A stretch of 26,611 nucleotides of DNA. Source: Bacteroidales bacterium. GTDB lineage: Bacteria; Bacteroidota; Bacteroidia; Bacteroidales; WCHB1-69. Each line of letters begins with the position of its first letter. The first letter of the stretch is position 1. Positions 1-7,395 of the stretch are shown in pieces. Below the pieces are notes generated by a model. The model saw only the letters and a program-made list of their open reading frames with translations. It had not been told where the DNA came from and made no database searches. The translations under genes and the position numbers were made by a program. The DNA is taken from assembly GCA_023229985.1 (NCBI GenBank), contig JALNYF010000030.1, positions 1 to 26,611 of the forward strand, read 5' to 3'.

Positions 1-557
1 GTATAGGGCAAAAGGAGTTCCATTTTATCCAATTCCGAATTTTTGAGTGCAACCTGACGCAGGTCAATGGTTTTTAATGTTTTTTGCAAAGCGCGAATAC
101 TTTCGGGAAAAACATACAACGGGTTCTCCCACGCATCAATATAGGTCAATTGGGTAAGCTTACCAATGCTTTCGGGCAACGCCTCAATCATGTTCCGACA
201 AATAATTAATTCCTGCAATTCCGATAAATTGCCCAAACTCTCGGGAAGTCTGACCAAACGATTACTCGCCAAATTCAATTTTTGAAGATGAGTCAGCTCG
301 CCAATGCGTTCATCTACAACCGCCAACCGACATTTTGAAAGCGTCAACTCCTGCAAATTCTTCATCTCAAAAACTTGAGCAGGGATAGAATCTTGACGAA
401 TTTTTAATTTCAGCCGATAAACTTGGAGCGGTTGCGCCATGGCTGTTTCCAATGAAGTATAAACAGGCTCGTTGTTTAACGCTTCCGAAGACAATAATTG
501 CGCACTTATATTATTGATATATAATAAAATACAAAATATCAGACCAAAATGCTTCAT
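1..557 (-). CDS. Leucine-rich-repeat exported protein, C-terminus cut by window edge
   Basis: The minus strand is open from an ATG at 557-555 to the left edge, about 185 codons with no stop seen. The first 20 residues (MKHFGLIFCILLYINNISAQ) form a signal peptide with a likely cut after SAQ. From about residue 68, repeats of roughly 23 residues follow the pattern LxxLxLxxNxLxxLPExIGxL, for example LQKLNLASNRLVRLPESLG and LTQLTYIDAWENPLYVFPES. These are bacterial leucine-rich repeats, which usually form a curved binding surface for another protein. No catalytic motif or sorting domain is visible in this part, though a C-terminal domain could lie beyond the edge. It starts 3 bp after the stop of the upstream 487-residue gene, so the two are probably co-transcribed. 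The binding partner is unknown. The fold call is firm; the function is open. Confidence 0.85.
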   Translation of the reverse strand, partial: MKHFGLIFCILLYINNISAQLLSSEALNNEPVYTSLETAMAQPLQVYRLKLKIRQDSIPAQVFEMKNLQELTLSKCRLAVVDERIGELTHLQKLNLASNRLVRLPESLGNLSELQELIICRNMIEALPESIGKLTQLTYIDAWENPLYVFPESIRALQKTLKTIDLRQVALKNSELDKMELLLPY

Positions 558-560
558 TTT

Positions 561-2024
561 TTACTTGTATTGCAATTTATTGATATAGAACACATATCTT
601 TTTGATTTTGGATTCTTTGCTTTTGAACGAATGTACTGATAACCCGTTGCCAAATAATAGTCATCATACCATCGAAACACTTCCGGATTTTTGCAATATT
701 CCACCTTATCCTGCGCATAGCTATTTTCCACCTTGATCGACGCCATTCGTTCAACAACATCGTAACCGCGCAAAAGAGTATGAATAATGTAACTATTGTA
801 TGGATAAAAGACCAATGCCTCATCGCCCAGATATTCTACCGACAAACGTTTCGTTAATTGCTGACTCAATAAATTGGAAAAGGGAAAATAGTTGTCCCAA
901 AGCAGATTGCCGCCGGCATCAAAAGTGGTAACATAGGCATTTACGTAACGAAAACCCACAAAAGTCTGATAATTATACATTTGAGTTCCACTATAGCTGT
1001 AGTTGTTGTTATATTCGGGATAATAGACCTCCGTCGCCAGCGTATATTGAGAGCGATTGTGGAAAATATCACCTACAAATAATTGAAAATTAAGAATATT
1101 ATTATTGACCTCGCTGTCGAAGGCAACGTCTGTTTTCGTCTTCAGCGTGGAATAATTGTAAAATTTGGCACTATCAAAGCTACTTTTATGCAGCTGCAGG
1201 GTATAAACGCCGGAATGAAGTTGTGCCGAATTCTTGTCTTGGAATGTATTATAGGTTCCAATGATTAACGTGGTATCCTGATTGATGACTGCGGCACGTG
1301 CCGAGTTATAAATAAAGTCCGAATTATCGGGGAAAGAAGCCGGAAAGGGTTGCACAAATTCATGATGACTCAAATAATCACGCTCATATAGCAATAACTG
1401 ACGCTCGTGCCGGTCGGGTTTGGAATTAAGTCCAAACAACCAGCGATGATTAAACGTATCCAATTCGCAAAACTCCACGGAAAAAGTGAATCCGCACTGA
1501 TATGATGAAAGTGTATTTGTCAAACAATCGTAGAAAAACAAGCTGTCGGATTTATTGTCTGAAGCGCGAATCACGATTTCATGATCACGGACAAACAGCT
1601 CTACCAACTGATTGTTCGTTAAATTACTGATTGAGGTTACATTATATTGATTATTCTGAAGATTAACCGTTACTAAAGATGTTTTAAACGCACTTTTTTT
1701 AGGGAATCGTTTTTGGAGGAGGATATACAAGTAATTATCTGATTTTTTGTATGTTATAAATTCAGTAAGTAATGGAAACGGAAGGGTGAAATGGTAATCA
1801 TTTTGAAGGTTGGTATCATAATGCAGGAACACCCAATTGATAGAATCCTCCGATATGCGGTTTCCTTCATAAGCGACAAACAGACCGTTATTACCGGCGT
1901 TTGCCAAATGGTAATTGAACTCATCTTTAGCGTCTTCTAGTTCAATGCGCAAAGGAGCATCATATTGTGCCAACAAAAGCGCAGGCAGAAGGAGAAGGAA
2001 AAAGGCGGTAATTTTTTTAATCAT
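561..2024 (-). CDS. Exported protein of unknown function (487 aa)
   Basis: I do not recognise a family. The protein starts MIKKITAFFLLLLPALLLAQ, a clear signal peptide with a probable cut after LAQ. An in-frame ATG four codons upstream (2036) is possible, but the inner one gives the more usual signal peptide. The mature part is rich in Tyr, Asn, Phe and Asp, with many short beta-like segments and no transmembrane helix, suggesting a beta-propeller or other all-beta extracytoplasmic domain; that is inference. It ends FYINKLQYK and lacks a T9SS sorting domain, so a periplasmic or peripheral location is more likely than T9SS secretion. A promoter-like box lies just upstream (2047-2054), and the LRR gene follows 3 bp after the stop, so the two may form a two-gene unit. 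Confidence 0.85.
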   Translation of the reverse strand: MIKKITAFFLLLLPALLLAQYDAPLRIELEDAKDEFNYHLANAGNNGLFVAYEGNRISEDSINWVFLHYDTNLQNDYHFTLPFPLLTEFITYKKSDNYLYILLQKRFPKKSAFKTSLVTVNLQNNQYNVTSISNLTNNQLVELFVRDHEIVIRASDNKSDSLFFYDCLTNTLSSYQCGFTFSVEFCELDTFNHRWLFGLNSKPDRHERQLLLYERDYLSHHEFVQPFPASFPDNSDFIYNSARAAVINQDTTLIIGTYNTFQDKNSAQLHSGVYTLQLHKSSFDSAKFYNYSTLKTKTDVAFDSEVNNNILNFQLFVGDIFHNRSQYTLATEVYYPEYNNNYSYSGTQMYNYQTFVGFRYVNAYVTTFDAGGNLLWDNYFPFSNLLSQQLTKRLSVEYLGDEALVFYPYNSYIIHTLLRGYDVVERMASIKVENSYAQDKVEYCKNPEVFRWYDDYYLATGYQYIRSKAKNPKSKRYVFYINKLQYK

Positions 2025-2046
2025 AACAATCCACAAATTGCGAGTG

Positions 2047-2054
2047 CAAAAATA
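2047..2054 (-). promoter_or_regulatory. Bacteroidetes -7 box (TATTTTTG) upstream of the 487-aa gene
   Basis: On the minus strand this reads TATTTTTG followed by CACTCG, matching the Bacteroidetes -7 consensus TAnnTTTG. It lies 22 bp before the ATG at 2024. No good TTTG box is seen at the expected -33 position, so only the -7 half is supported. The surrounding 15 bases are identical to those at the tRNA promoter (2305-2319). Confidence 0.5.
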
Positions 2055-2189
2055 CGAAAAACTATCAAGAAGCGGGGTATGAAATTAAAAACGACAAAAA
2101 AAAAGCAGGGATGGAGGTGCGGGGAAAGGGGACATCGCAGTTACAATAATTTTTTATTCTTCACCGGACAACCATATTACAAAATAAAC
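2055..2189. other. Non-coding spacer between the 487-aa gene promoter and the tRNA terminator
   Basis: About 135 bp that hold nothing I can name. The sequence is A-rich on the plus strand with a run of nine A at 2096-2104. The one reading frame across it (plus strand, into the tRNA) is Lys-rich, unlike any family I know, and runs through the tRNA gene, so it is not called as a gene. Confidence 0.6.
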
Positions 2190-2225
2190 AAAAAAAAGAG
2201 GAAAAATCATAAGATTTTTCCTCTT
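2190..2225 (-). terminator. Rho-independent terminator of the initiator tRNA gene
   Basis: On the minus strand, just after the tRNA, GAGGAAAAATC, a four-base loop and GATTTTTCCTC form an 11-bp perfect stem that two A-T pairs extend to 13 bp. A run of eight T follows. The stem begins three bases past the mature tRNA end, so it ends the tRNA transcript directly. Confidence 0.9.
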
Positions 2226-2227
2226 CG

Positions 2228-2299
<72 letters not shown>

Positions 2300-2309
2300 A
2301 ATTCGAGTG

Positions 2310-2339
2310 CAAAAATACACTTTTTTTTTGAATTGGCAA
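2310..2339 (-). promoter_or_regulatory. Promoter of the initiator tRNA gene
   Basis: On the minus strand a TTG (2339-2337) is followed after 19 bp by TATTTTTG (2317-2310), the two boxes of the Bacteroidetes housekeeping promoter. The -7 box ends 10 bp before the first base of the mature tRNA, so transcription should start only a few bases upstream of it. The bases after the box (CACTCG) repeat those at the 487-aa gene promoter. Confidence 0.75.
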
Positions 2340-2429
2340 TCATTTCAAAAAAAATTTCTATTTATTTATTAAACATCTACTATCCAACAATTTAAAGTAT
2401 AGAATGAGATAACAATGTTTTTTTTGTTC

Positions 2430-2463
2430 TTTGTGTAAAATTATAAAAAAAATAGTATTTTTG
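2430..2463 (+). promoter_or_regulatory. Promoter of the exporter operon
   Basis: TTTG at 2430-2433 and TATTTTTG at 2456-2463 are separated by 22 bp and match the Bacteroidetes -33/-7 boxes. The -7 box is followed by CACC. The spacing equals that of the promoter at 17391-17424. The predicted start near 2470 leaves a leader of about 100 bases before the ATG at 2574. No operator-like palindrome or regulator gene is seen next to it. Confidence 0.75.
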
Positions 2464-2573
2464 CACCTACAAGGTCTTAAAAGTCAATAATTAGAATAAA
2501 CAGTTGAAAATATTTATCGCTAATGAGTTACAAGTTATTCAAAAAGCAAAAAGAGGGATACAAAAGTAGATTA

Positions 2574-3467
2574 ATGGCAACAAAATCCTTATTTTTAGTC
2601 ATTATTGTTTGTTTCATTTCGTGTATTAATAATAACCACGATGCTGACGCATACGGGGTTTTTGAAGCCACGGAAATCATTGTTTCATCGGAAAACAATG
2701 GGAAATTGCTCAGCTTCCATGTATCGGAAGGGCAGACTTATCAAAAAGGAGAAGAGATTGGCTGTATTGATACATTCCAATTACATTTGCAGATACAGCA
2801 ATTGGAGTCCACCATTCGGGCAACCTTGGCAAGTCGCCCCGACATTCCCTCACAGCTTAATACGTTGCAATCGAAATTGCAGACCTTAGAGAAGGAACGT
2901 GCGCGCATCACCACCTTAGTAGAGGCTAACGCCGCAACTACTAAGCAATTAGATGATGTAAACGCCGAAATTGAAATCACACGCAGTCAGATTGCAGCCA
3001 CGAAATCCACGCTGAACACCCAATCCAGTGCCATTTTGGAAAATGTGGAAGCAATGCGCTTTCAACTGCTGCAACTCGAAGACGCGATGGAAAAATGTAA
3101 AATTAAAGCCCCCATCACGGGAACCGTACTCAAAAAATACATTGAACCGAATGAGTTGGCATTCCAAGGGAAACCCCTTTTTAAAATTGCAGATATTACC
3201 AATATGTTCATCAAGGTTTATGTCACTGAAGATATGCTTTCTTCTATTAAGTTGGGGCAAAAAGCTGAAATTCATATTGATATGGAAGACATGCAAAGCA
3301 AAAGTTACACCGGAACCGTACAATGGATCTCCGCCAAAGCCGAGTTTACGCCCAAAATGATTCAAACAAAGAATGAGCGCGTCAATATGGTTTATGCGGT
3401 AAAGATTGCCTTTAGCAATGATGGAAGTGCCAAAATCGGAATGCCGGGCGACGTGATTTTTAAATAA
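2574..3467 (+). CDS. HlyD-family membrane fusion protein (YbhG-like), predicted lipoprotein
   Basis: This is the periplasmic adaptor of an ABC exporter, linking the inner-membrane pump to an outer-membrane channel. From the ATG at 2574 (297 residues) the N-terminus is MATKSLFLVIIVCFISCINN, which reads as a lipoprotein signal with Cys at position 17. An ATG at 2523 would add 17 residues (MSYKLFKKQKEGYKSRL) ahead of the signal and is less likely. After the signal come a first biotinyl-lipoyl half (SENNGKLLSFHVSEGQTYQKG), an alpha-helical hairpin of about 100 residues, the second lipoyl half (KIKAPITGTVLKKYIEPNE) and a beta-barrel domain. The segment SAKAEFTPKMIQTKNERV is typical of the YbhG group. 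Two ATPases and two permeases follow in the same operon, but no TolC-type channel gene is present here. The substrate cannot be told from sequence. Confidence 0.9.
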   Translation: MATKSLFLVIIVCFISCINNNHDADAYGVFEATEIIVSSENNGKLLSFHVSEGQTYQKGEEIGCIDTFQLHLQIQQLESTIRATLASRPDIPSQLNTLQSKLQTLEKERARITTLVEANAATTKQLDDVNAEIEITRSQIAATKSTLNTQSSAILENVEAMRFQLLQLEDAMEKCKIKAPITGTVLKKYIEPNELAFQGKPLFKIADITNMFIKVYVTEDMLSSIKLGQKAEIHIDMEDMQSKSYTGTVQWISAKAEFTPKMIQTKNERVNMVYAVKIAFSNDGSAKIGMPGDVIFK

Positions 3468-3473
3468 TATGCT

Positions 3474-4400
3474 ATGCCGGCTATCCATATTCAAAATTTA
3501 AACAAATCTTACTCCCATAAGATATCCGCCCTGAAAAATGTAAGTTTTGATGTGGCTGAGGGCGAGGTTTTTGGAGTCGTAGGACCCGATGGTGCCGGAA
3601 AATCTACTCTTTTTAATATCTTGACTACCCTTATTCTGCCCGATTCCGGCGAAATATCGGTACTCCACAAAGATATCATCAAAGACTACTTGGAAATCAG
3701 AAAAAGTATCGGCTATTTACCCGGTACATTCTCTCTTTATCCCGACTTAACGGTAGAAGAAAATTTGATATTCTTCGCCACGATGTACAAAAGCCGCATC
3801 AAAGACAATATGTCGCTTATTAGACCTATTTGGCAACAATTACTGCCATTCAAGAACAGATATGCGGGAAAACTATCGGGTGGCATGAAACAGAAATTGG
3901 CTCTTTGCTGCGCACTTATTCACAAACCGAGTTTGCTTTTTTTAGATGAACCCACAACCGGCGTGGACCCCGTTTCGCGCAAAGAGTTCTGGGAAATTTT
4001 GGGAAGTATTAAACAACAAAATATAACGGTCATTGTATCAACACCTTATATGGACGAAGCAACACTGTGCGACCGCATTGCCCTTTTCAAAGACGGCTCA
4101 ATTGTTACAATGGACACTCCCCAGCAGATTATTCAAAATTTTGCAGGAACACTTTATACACTCCGGACTTCCAATATTTTTAACCTACTTAATATAATGA
4201 AACATTTCTCATGCAACTGCACATTCTATCCTTATGGCGAAAATTTGCATATCATCTTTTATGAAAATACCAGTACCGCATTGCCACAATTTGAAAATTT
4301 TTTGAAAGAAAATCATCAATCATACGACCATCTTACTCAAATTACACCGACCATTGAAGACTGTTTTATTGAACTAACTTCTCAAAAAATAGCGTTATGA
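3474..4400 (+). CDS. ABC transporter ATPase, first of a pair (YbhF N-half-like)
   Basis: This 308-residue cytoplasmic ATPase powers the exporter. Walker A is GPDGAGKST (37-45), the signature LSGGMKQ (134-140) is intact, and Walker B with the catalytic Glu is LLFLDE (154-159). Two residues that sense the nucleotide are changed: the Q-loop has Gly at 84 (GYLPGTFSLY) where Gln is usual, and the H-loop has Pro at 191 (VSTPYMDEA) where His is usual. This is the pattern of the degenerate subunit in a heterodimeric ABC pair. The last 80 or so residues form a C-terminal extension seen in drug-export ATPases of the CcmA/DrrA type. Its stop overlaps the next start (ATGA at 4397-4400), so the two ATPases are translationally coupled. 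Confidence 0.93.
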   Translation: MPAIHIQNLNKSYSHKISALKNVSFDVAEGEVFGVVGPDGAGKSTLFNILTTLILPDSGEISVLHKDIIKDYLEIRKSIGYLPGTFSLYPDLTVEENLIFFATMYKSRIKDNMSLIRPIWQQLLPFKNRYAGKLSGGMKQKLALCCALIHKPSLLFLDEPTTGVDPVSRKEFWEILGSIKQQNITVIVSTPYMDEATLCDRIALFKDGSIVTMDTPQQIIQNFAGTLYTLRTSNIFNLLNIMKHFSCNCTFYPYGENLHIIFYENTSTALPQFENFLKENHQSYDHLTQITPTIEDCFIELTSQKIAL

Positions 4401-5161
4401 AAATTCCCTTTATCTCACATACTGCGGAAATCAAAGATTCTCCATATTCTATTGAAGTAAAAGAGCTTACAAAAGTATATGGTAAATTTACTGCTGTTGA
4501 CCACCTCACATTTAACGTTAAAAAAGGTGAAATTTTCGGTTTCCTCGGTGCGAATGGTGCCGGCAAAACCACCGCTATCCGAATGTTATGCAGTTTGCTG
4601 CAACCCACTTCCGGCGAAGCAACCATTGCCGGTTTTGACCTTAGAAAAAATGCCAAATCCATCAAAAAAAACATCGGCTATATGAGCCAGCGGTTCTCAT
4701 TATATGATGATTTGACCATCTACGAAAACATGCAACTTTTCGGAACCGTCTATGGCATTCCGCACAAAGAATTGAAAAACAGAATCTTTGAAAGCCTCAA
4801 AATACTCAATTTAGAAGATAAATATAAAACATTGGTCTACTCCATTCCGTTGGGGTGGAAACAGAAATTGTCATTTGCCACTGCCATGCTTCATCGCCCG
4901 CAAATCGTCTTTTTAGATGAACCCACTAGCGGCGTGGACCCCATCGTAAGAAGAGAGTTCTGGAATCTGATCTATGAAGCTGCCTCAAAAGGAGTTACAA
5001 TTTTTGTCACCACTCACTACATGGACGAAGCCGAGTACTGCGAAAGAGTATCTATTATGTCAAACGGACAACTGAAATTAATCGGAACTCCCACAGAACT
5101 CAAAGAAACTATGCAAGTGGATTCAATCGAAAAGGTGTTTGTGAAATTTGTTGACAGATAA
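4397..5161 (+). CDS. ABC transporter ATPase, second of a pair (YbhF C-half-like)
   Basis: This 254-residue ATPase is the partner of the preceding one. Walker A is GANGAGKTT (51-59), the Q-loop Gln is at 98 (GYMSQRFSLY), Walker B is IVFLDE (170-175) and the switch His is at 207 (TTHYMDEA), all intact. The signature is not LSGGQ but IPLGWKQ (150-156). Since an ABC dimer builds each ATP site from one subunit's Walker motifs and the other's signature, this protein's complete Walker, Q and H set would face the intact LSGGMKQ of the first ATPase and give one active site. Its own poor signature would face the impaired set of the first and give one degenerate site. In E. coli the two halves are fused as YbhF. 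Confidence 0.93.
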   Translation: MKIPFISHTAEIKDSPYSIEVKELTKVYGKFTAVDHLTFNVKKGEIFGFLGANGAGKTTAIRMLCSLLQPTSGEATIAGFDLRKNAKSIKKNIGYMSQRFSLYDDLTIYENMQLFGTVYGIPHKELKNRIFESLKILNLEDKYKTLVYSIPLGWKQKLSFATAMLHRPQIVFLDEPTSGVDPIVRREFWNLIYEAASKGVTIFVTTHYMDEAEYCERVSIMSNGQLKLIGTPTELKETMQVDSIEKVFVKFVDR

Positions 5162-5171
5162 ACGATTGGAG

Positions 5172-6275
5172 ATGAAAGAATTACAACAAATATTAAAAAA
5201 AGAATTTATCCATATTTTTCGTGACAAAATCACGCTTTTTCTTGTTTTAGCCATTCCAATCGTATTAGTTTTATTATTTGGGTTTACGATAAGCACCGAT
5301 ATTAATCACGCCAAAATTGCCATTTTGGATTTATCCAATGATTCACAATCCAATGAATTAATTGAAAAAATTGACGCATCCGGCTATTTTGAGATTGTTT
5401 CTACTCCCAAATCAGAAACGGAAATTGACAACGATTTCAAGAACAAGAATATCAAATTGGCACTGATTATTCCGCCGAATTTTGAAAAAGTATTAGCTAA
5501 AGAAAAATATATCACAATACAGATTATCAGCGACGTGTCGGATTTGAATGTCGCTTCCATTTTAAATAATTATATCAAAGCCATTTTACATGATTTCACT
5601 TTGGATTACAACGTCGGGTCACCGATGAAAGTTCCCATTGAGATAAGTACCCGAATGATGTATAACCCCGAAGCCAATAGTGTCTATATGTTTGTTCCGG
5701 GTATTATCACGCTGATAATGATTATCGTAACTGCCCTTCTCTCATCGATTACTCTTTCCCGCGAAGCAGAAACCGGCACCATGCGAATGTTACTGATTGC
5801 CCCTGTCAAGAAAATTTACGTCGTCATCGGGAAAGTAATCCCATACATGATTTTGTCTTTCATCTCAACTATTGCCATCATTATCATCAGCGTCGTCGTT
5901 TTTAAAATGCCGATTGAAGGGAGTTTCTGGCTGTTACTCCTTCTATGCATTATTTTTATGCTTACCTCCGCCTCGTTCGGAATGATGATTTCTTCATTGG
6001 TAAAAACTCAATTGGACGCCATGATGATAACCATGATGGGACTATTTCTCCCCACCGCACTTCTGTCCGGCTTCCTATTCCCGATAGATAACATGCCCTA
6101 TTTCTTCCAATTATTAGCCAATATCTTTCCCGCCAAGTGGTTCATTATCGCCATCAAAGATGTTATGATCAAAGGTTCCGGTATTGTTGATATCTGGCTC
6201 TATTTGGTCATTCTCTTGGGAATGGCAGCACTCCTCATCACATTTAGTTTAAGTAGAATAGATAAAAGAAGGTAG
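5172..6275 (+). CDS. ABC-2 type permease (YbhS-like)
   Basis: This is one of two membrane subunits of the exporter, 367 residues from the ATG at 5172. An upstream ATG at 5148 overlaps the ATPase gene and would add MLTDKRLE; I prefer 5172 because MKELQQILKKEFIHIFRDK is the usual start of the family and TTGGAG lies just before it. One N-terminal membrane helix (about 20-40) is followed by a periplasmic domain of some 130 residues and a block of five C-terminal helices starting near MFVPGIITLIMIIVTALL. The motif SREAETGTMRMLLIAPVKK between helices is the cytoplasmic coupling region of ABC-2 permeases, where the ATPases contact the membrane domain. Confidence 0.92.
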   Translation: MKELQQILKKEFIHIFRDKITLFLVLAIPIVLVLLFGFTISTDINHAKIAILDLSNDSQSNELIEKIDASGYFEIVSTPKSETEIDNDFKNKNIKLALIIPPNFEKVLAKEKYITIQIISDVSDLNVASILNNYIKAILHDFTLDYNVGSPMKVPIEISTRMMYNPEANSVYMFVPGIITLIMIIVTALLSSITLSREAETGTMRMLLIAPVKKIYVVIGKVIPYMILSFISTIAIIIISVVVFKMPIEGSFWLLLLLCIIFMLTSASFGMMISSLVKTQLDAMMITMMGLFLPTALLSGFLFPIDNMPYFFQLLANIFPAKWFIIAIKDVMIKGSGIVDIWLYLVILLGMAALLITFSLSRIDKRR

Positions 6276-6277
6276 CT

Positions 6278-7390
6278 ATGCGGATCATTCTCATCTTAAT
6301 CAAAAAAGAATTTTTACAGGTTTTCCGTAACTCATTATTATGGAAGATTTTAGTATTGGCTCCCTTGGCTGAATTTCTTTTATTCCCCTTTACCGCCGAT
6401 TACGAAATCAAAAATGTCAATATTGCATTCATCGACCACGACAAGTCTTCCATGACCGCAGATATTATTTCCAAATTTGGAGCTTCCCCCTACTTTATCA
6501 ATCACGGCATCCTGAGTTCCAGAAAAGAAGCCGAAAAAGAGATGAAACGTGACAACATCGACTTTATCATTGAGTTTCCGACTGATTTTGAAAAGGATAT
6601 CGTCACGCAAGAACAAACCGTAATTGGAATAACCGCCAATGCCATCAATACCGTAAAAGCCGGATTAGGAACCGAATACGTCCAAAACGTGCTGGGGAAT
6701 TACTTTATGGAAATATCCGACGAGAACCCCGTTTTATCGGAACAAACACAACTTCTTACTACGAATGTTTATTGGTATAATGAGCAAATGAATTATAAGA
6801 ACTTAATTGTTCCGGGGATCTTAATTATCTTGGTCACACTCATTGGAGCTTATGTAACCGCCCTGAATATCGTAAGAGAAAAAGAGATTGGCACCATCGA
6901 ACAAATTAACGTTACTCCCATCAAAAAGTGGCAATTTTTATTGGGGAAAATGATACCCTTCTGGATATTGGGCATGGTGGAATTTATTGTCGGTCTGGTA
7001 ATTATGTATCTCGTGTTCGGCATCAGCATACAAGGGAGCATTCCGCTTTTATTGGCAATGACCGCCGTCTATCTGTTAGTCATGTTGGGTCTTGGCTTTT
7101 TCATTTCCAGTGTTGCATCCAACCAACTACAAGCCATGTTCATCGTTTTTTTCCTCTTCATCTTATTCGTGATGCTGAGCGGGGTCTTTACTCCGATCGA
7201 AGGAATGCCGGAATGGGCGACTTACATCAACTACTTCAATCCGATGTCCTTTTTCATGGTCATCGTAAAAACCATCATTCTGAAAGGCAGCGGTTTTGAA
7301 AGCATCCAAGAACAATTTATTGCCTTGGCAACCATGGCAGTGATATTAAATACTGCCGCGTTGTTATCTTACAGAGACAAAGCTAAATAG
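6278..7390 (+). CDS. ABC-2 type permease (YbhR-like)
   Basis: This is the second membrane subunit, 370 residues, starting 2 bp after the stop of the first. It has the same layout: an N-terminal amphipathic stretch and helix (MRIILILIKKEFLQVFRNSL onward), a periplasmic domain, and a helical block beginning at NLIVPGILIILVTLIGAYV. The coupling segment is VREKEIGTIEQINVTPIKK, and LSGVFTPIEGMP near the C-terminus is a family motif. With the other permease it should form the heterodimeric channel. It is the last gene of the operon. Its stop is only 5 bp from the stop of murC on the other strand, and no hairpin terminator separates them. Confidence 0.92.
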   Translation: MRIILILIKKEFLQVFRNSLLWKILVLAPLAEFLLFPFTADYEIKNVNIAFIDHDKSSMTADIISKFGASPYFINHGILSSRKEAEKEMKRDNIDFIIEFPTDFEKDIVTQEQTVIGITANAINTVKAGLGTEYVQNVLGNYFMEISDENPVLSEQTQLLTTNVYWYNEQMNYKNLIVPGILIILVTLIGAYVTALNIVREKEIGTIEQINVTPIKKWQFLLGKMIPFWILGMVEFIVGLVIMYLVFGISIQGSIPLLLAMTAVYLLVMLGLGFFISSVASNQLQAMFIVFFLFILFVMLSGVFTPIEGMPEWATYINYFNPMSFFMVIVKTIILKGSGFESIQEQFIALATMAVILNTAALLSYRDKAK

Positions 7391-7395
7391 CAAAA

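Noticed and set aside
2096..2104. Run of nine A between the 487-aa gene and the tRNA
   Set aside because: Taken first as a terminator tail, but there is no hairpin beside it; it is simple AT-rich spacer.
2949..3494. Minus-strand open frame of 181 codons
   Set aside because: It is antisense to the membrane fusion protein gene, whose domains are clear; the antisense translation is His/Asn/Phe-rich with no motif.
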